DNA of 64,000 nt from Defluviitaleaceae bacterium (GTDB taxonomy: Bacteria > Bacillota > Clostridia > Lachnospirales > WQUN01). The notes beneath the pieces were generated by a model. That model searched no databases, was not told the DNA's origin, and saw nothing but the letters and a program-made list of their open reading frames with translations. The DNA is taken from NCBI GenBank assembly GCA_009779835.1, contig WRBD01000011.1:1-64000 (forward strand), in the 5' to 3' direction. The translations under genes and the position numbers were made by a program. Within the stretch, counting starts at the first letter, position 1. Each line of letters opens with the position of its first letter. Of this stretch, positions 61,347-64,000 are shown piece by piece.

Positions 61347-61607
61347 TTAGTACCTCCCGGTTTTCTTTTTAATCTGAAGTGCGCCTTTAATCTTGCGTAC
61401 TTCAACGAGAGTGTTTTCAAATCTGTTTAAAGCAATACGGCGCCTGCCGTCCAACTTTTCGCCGTTTAAATCCTTTGTTACATATAACACGCCGGTGGTC
61501 TCATCAAACCGCATAGTTACAGGTTCGTCAAACCATTGCTTGAATTTTTTCGGCACTTCTAAACGACCCTTATTATCAGCCGTTGCTTCAAAGTAAATTG
61601 GTCCCAT
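61347..61607 (-). CDS. Small SpoVT/AbrB-like protein
   Basis: The 86-residue protein starts MGPIYFEATADNKGRLEVPK, similar in pattern to the swapped-hairpin AbrB/MraZ fold (xxDxxGRxxxP). A basic C-terminus (KIKGALQIKKKTGRY) follows. It may bind DNA or be a small structural protein. The ATG follows AAAGGAGAGAAATAC and overlaps no gene; it lies 23 bases after the sortase stop region, in the same direction. Confidence 0.55.
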   Translation of the reverse strand: MGPIYFEATADNKGRLEVPKKFKQWFDEPVTMRFDETTGVLYVTKDLNGEKLDGRRRIALNRFENTLVEVRKIKGALQIKKKTGRY

Positions 61608-61630
61608 GTATTTCTCTCCTTTAGGTAAGA

Positions 61631-62509
61631 TTAAACCCACATCTTCATAACTGCAAAAACAATTAAATGCCCTCCGTTAATAGTGCTGTCACAAGTATTC
61701 AGAATCACTATAGGGTTGTTGAAATCGGGTTCGTTAGTTGTAATCAACGAGTTCCTCCACAATTCACGGTAATAAAAATTACGGGCGAAGTCACTGCTGA
61801 AATTGAGATGAACACCTGTAGCAGAAGAATGAACTATTTGTGCGGCAAATATCTCGTAAATAAAAATGCGTCCACTTGGATATTCTTTGATAAACATGTA
61901 CATAGGAGTAGAATGGTCATGGTCGGCGACTCTTCTCAACTTACCAAACTTTGTTCCGTTATTCATGTTATGTCCGTTTATCAACATGTCAGGAGCGAGC
62001 AAATTGTTAGTCAATCTTCCATCTATATACAATTCTCCTGCGGATGCGTTACGCCCCCGATAATCTCGCCGCAAATAAAAATCGTCGCCTGTCCAAAATA
62101 TTGAATCTTTAATTCCAAGAGCAGGAATATATAAAGTACCTACGAAATTATCATTTTGATTTCCGTGAATAATTACAGGGATATCAATAACCGGAGCATC
62201 ACTTGACTCTAATTGGTTAGTAAATTCGGTTTGTAAATGCTCTGCACCGGAAGGCAGCCTTACATGGAAGGATCTCTGATGAGAAGGTTCATTTGCATTA
62301 CTGTCACGATTGGCATTCATTCGCAACATCATTGCTACATCGTTGGCTGAGAAGGGAGTTAAAGATGCAGGAATGACTAATCCTAAAACCTCCTCTTCTA
62401 CACTCATACTTTCCCCTACCCTATTTGTCGTAGCATACACAGTTACAAATATAAGAGAGAATGCAAAAACAAAACTCACGACATTAATAAAGATTTTTCT
62501 TTTTGGCAT
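61631..62509 (-). CDS. Class B-like sortase with atypical active site
   Basis: The 292-residue protein has an N-terminal membrane anchor (FINVVSFVFAFSLIFVTVYA) and a sortase B-like domain (about 125-292): LYIPALGIKDSIF, INGHNMNNGTKFGKL with the catalytic His (near 179), and VILNTCDSTINGGHLIVFAV with the catalytic Cys (near 273). The Arg that normally follows the Cys strand is His here (GGH). Sortases join surface proteins to peptidoglycan or polymerise pili. No obvious sorting-signal substrate is in the window. RBS GGAGGTAATAGTTGGT. Confidence 0.8.
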   Translation of the reverse strand: MPKRKIFINVVSFVFAFSLIFVTVYATTNRVGESMSVEEEVLGLVIPASLTPFSANDVAMMLRMNANRDSNANEPSHQRSFHVRLPSGAEHLQTEFTNQLESSDAPVIDIPVIIHGNQNDNFVGTLYIPALGIKDSIFWTGDDFYLRRDYRGRNASAGELYIDGRLTNNLLAPDMLINGHNMNNGTKFGKLRRVADHDHSTPMYMFIKEYPSGRIFIYEIFAAQIVHSSATGVHLNFSSDFARNFYYRELWRNSLITTNEPDFNNPIVILNTCDSTINGGHLIVFAVMKMWV

Positions 62510-62596
62510 ACCAACTATTACCTCCTACAATAAGTAATACGACCCATGATTACAAAACAACTACATATATGTACAACTCTATTTGGTAGCAATCCA

Positions 62597-62627
62597 ACAG
62601 AAAACGCGACCTAATCGGTCGCGTTCT
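62597..62627 (-). terminator. Terminator at the end of the 50-residue ORF
   Basis: AACGCGACC pairs with GGTCGCGTT around a short loop, overlapping the stop codon, then TTTCTG. It separates the sortase from the genes upstream. Confidence 0.6.
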
Positions 62628-62763
62628 CTGTGTCTTGTTTCCTTCGTCCTTCATCAACTTGCTTTTGAAAGAATTCTATTTCCTCATCATCAAGCAACTC
62701 TACACCCTTTAGTGCAACATCGAAAAAAGAGTTTGCTTCCGATGCGCTCTTGTTATTCGTCAT
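62611..62763 (-). CDS. Small acidic protein, unknown
   Basis: A 50-residue protein with an acidic helical end (VELLDDEEIEFFQKQVDEGR). The ATG after AAGGTGGTGTAGC is used. Its 'F...L......DDE.....F' pattern recurs in the 67-residue protein encoded at 63345-63548, so the two may be related. It is third in a small operon and has its own terminator. Confidence 0.5.
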   Translation of the reverse strand: MTNNKSASEANSFFDVALKGVELLDDEEIEFFQKQVDEGRRKQDTENATD

Positions 62764-62818
62764 GCTACACCACCTTGTTACTATTTCACTAAATGAAGTA
62801 TATGCAACGTAGCGATAA

Positions 62819-63343
62819 TTATGCGGCTTTAACCATAACATGAGCAAGTGAATCAACCATCAACGCCATATCATCGAATGTAGTAGAACGATTTTCTATC
62901 GTATAAAGCAAATCCCGGCGTATGTTTTTGGTTAGGATTAATTTTGGCATCTTTCGGATGTTCCTGTAACTAGCAACTACAATATCAATTAAGAACAGTG
63001 AAAAAAGTTCGTTATATTTACGAGTGTAATAGCAATCACCAAACTTGCAGGTAAACGGCTTAAACCGTGAAATCCAATAAGCAAGTATTGCCGCCTCTTT
63101 AGGCTCGTTTAGTTTAGTACCGTTGTGGTACATTTTATAATGCAACTTACGTTGGTCAACTCGGATAAATGCTTCTATTATTCTTTCTCCGTCAACCGAA
63201 AACAATTCACTGTCAAGTTTTAGCATTTTGCAAAATGACACAAATATGCCTTGCAAGGAATTTAGGCTTTCCAAAAGCGATTCGTCTGACGGAGCCTCAT
63301 AACGAGGATATCTTTTATCGTTATGATTATAACTATCCTTCAT
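62819..63343 (-). CDS. Unknown 174-residue protein
   Basis: A soluble, mostly helical protein with a basic, aromatic centre (AILAYWISRFKPFTCKFGDC; YYTRKYNELFSLFLIDIVVA) and no membrane helix or recognised motif. Translation is coupled to the gene before it: GGAGGATTGAAATG holds the upstream TGA and this ATG. It lies in an accessory region beside Tn916-type genes. Confidence 0.6.
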   Translation of the reverse strand: MKDSYNHNDKRYPRYEAPSDESLLESLNSLQGIFVSFCKMLKLDSELFSVDGERIIEAFIRVDQRKLHYKMYHNGTKLNEPKEAAILAYWISRFKPFTCKFGDCYYTRKYNELFSLFLIDIVVASYRNIRKMPKLILTKNIRRDLLYTIENRSTTFDDMALMVDSLAHVMVKAA

Positions 63344-63344
63344 T

Positions 63345-63548
63345 TCAATCCTCCATCAACGCGCGAAAATCGTTAGCCGTCTCGTCGTCCATAGTATTTG
63401 CATTATCCAAAACAAAAGACATAAAAGTTTGACCATCAGGACGGGATGGACCATTGTCAAGTGCTGTGCTGGAAAGCCGAGCTTTAACACGTTGAATCAT
63501 CTGAATTTTGCTGTCCAACAAAATTCCTTTTTCTGCTGTGCTGTTCAT
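63345..63548 (-). CDS. Small acidic protein, unknown
   Basis: A 67-residue protein (MNSTAEKGILLDSKIQMIQR, then GQTFMSFVLDNANTMDDETA and NDFRALMED). The ATG after GGAGGAGGGAGAAAAA is used. First gene behind a consensus promoter with a palindromic operator. Its C-terminal pattern resembles the 50-residue protein downstream. Function unknown. Confidence 0.55.
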   Translation of the reverse strand: MNSTAEKGILLDSKIQMIQRVKARLSSTALDNGPSRPDGQTFMSFVLDNANTMDDETANDFRALMED

Positions 63549-63570
63549 TTTTTCTCCCTCCTCCATTTTA

Positions 63571-63603
63571 GGACAGTATAATGATTGTCCGTAAGTGTGT
63601 CAA
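63571..63603 (-). promoter_or_regulatory. Consensus promoter with GGACA-N10-TGTCC operator
   Basis: Minus strand: TTGACA (63598-63603), 17 bases, TATACT (63575-63580). A perfect palindrome GGACA-N10-TGTCC (63571-63590) covers the -10 box and part of the spacer, where a repressor would block transcription. Confidence 0.6.
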
Positions 63604-63651
63604 ACATTTTTATCCACATTTCATCATTTGTATACAGAACACCTTCTGCAA

Positions 63652-64000
63652 TTAACAAAGGGAGCAATCCCCTAACTTAGTTTTGTCAATTGTAATAGCA
63701 TAACAAGCGTCCAAATAATAGTCCTCAGACTCCTCGTTATATTGAAATTCAATCGCCTTAATGAAAGCGAACTTAATGTACTTTAGTTCTTTACGGGTAA
63801 AAGTCAGTGCATATGTTTCCAGCTCAATTTTCACACCGGGCTCGTTAATAGATAGCGTCAAAGGAGACACGGCAGGTATAGTAACTACGTCACCTTCTGC
63901 GTTTTCGCAGGCTTGCCGCACTAAGTTATAAATATGAGCTTCACTGGATTGATTTTTAAGGACGTAGAAAATTTTCCCGGTTCCGAATAACTCTTCCTTG
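63652..64000 (-). CDS. Unknown protein, 5' end beyond the window
   Basis: The frame is open to the right edge (KEELFGTGKIFYVLKNQSSE, then AHIYNLVRQACENAEG). The visible 115 residues are a mix of helix and strand ending in IDKTKLGDCSLC. A GTG at 63921 could serve as a start, but the upstream codons read like protein, so the gene is probably truncated by the window. No family recognised. Confidence 0.5.
   Translation of the reverse strand, partial: KEELFGTGKIFYVLKNQSSEAHIYNLVRQACENAEGDVVTIPAVSPLTLSINEPGVKIELETYALTFTRKELKYIKFAFIKAIEFQYNEESEDYYLDACYAITIDKTKLGDCSLC

Noticed and set aside
1-64000. CRISPR array, tRNA, rRNA or insertion-sequence transposase
   Set aside because: No regularly spaced repeats, cloverleaf-type sequences or transposase motifs were seen on either strand.

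Overview
The window looks like a chromosomal segment of a cellulose-degrading, spore-forming anaerobe of the class Clostridia. The evidence is a spoIIAA-spoIIAB-sigF operon, a CodY-type regulator, a SAM-I riboswitch upstream of metK, a 2[4Fe-4S] ferredoxin, Gram-positive wall genes, and two very large secreted proteins that each end in a type I dockerin. Such dockerins plug enzymes into a cellulosome. No cohesin scaffoldin, tRNA, rRNA or CRISPR array was seen. Genus and species cannot be read from the sequence.

Layout. 0-9.3 kb: a membrane-anchored secreted protein, a cytoplasmic glycoside-hydrolase-like protein, a short CodY, a DUF2975/XRE/DUF4173 membrane cluster, a DASS-type carboxylate transporter flanked by three decayed genes (5'-nucleotidase, alpha/beta hydrolase, patatin), a DUF1294-phosphoesterase fusion and a VapBC toxin-antitoxin pair. 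9.3-16.6 kb: topA-dprA, degV, pyrBI behind what looks like a translated, U-rich, terminator-containing leader, pilT and a cobU-like gene. 16.6-21.2 kb: a GAP1-like protein and a zinc-ribbon GTPase in an operon with a DUF368 (PopT-type) lipid-carrier transporter, then an NlpC/P60 wall hydrolase and a ferredoxin. 21.3-36.1 kb: a five-repeat Ig-like secreted protein and a 4257-residue CotH-kinase/lamin-tail/InlB-repeat/dockerin protein.

36.4-49.7 kb is mostly core genes: the spoIIA operon, an M23 peptidase with a bactofilin, an ABC exporter whose 3' end recurs 0.7 kb downstream, a DacF-type carboxypeptidase, a membrane glycosyltransferase-like protein, an adenylate-kinase-like protein, a polysaccharide deacetylase, rarA and a Met-rich lipoprotein. 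49.7-52.2 kb: SAM riboswitch, metK, asd. 52.2-59.5 kb: a GH9 dockerin cellulase beside a GHKL histidine kinase and a response regulator with a Spo0A-like output domain. A 16-codon ORF with an excellent ribosome binding site sits between kinase and regulator, bounded by two terminators. 59.5-64 kb: an accessory region with an XRE regulator, Tn916-type sigma/HTH genes, an atypical class B sortase and several small unknown genes, one running off the right edge.

Most worth following: the PyrL-like pyrBI leader, the 16-residue Trp-rich peptide in the two-component locus, the GTPase-GAP1-PopT operon, and the giant CotH/lamin-tail dockerin protein.
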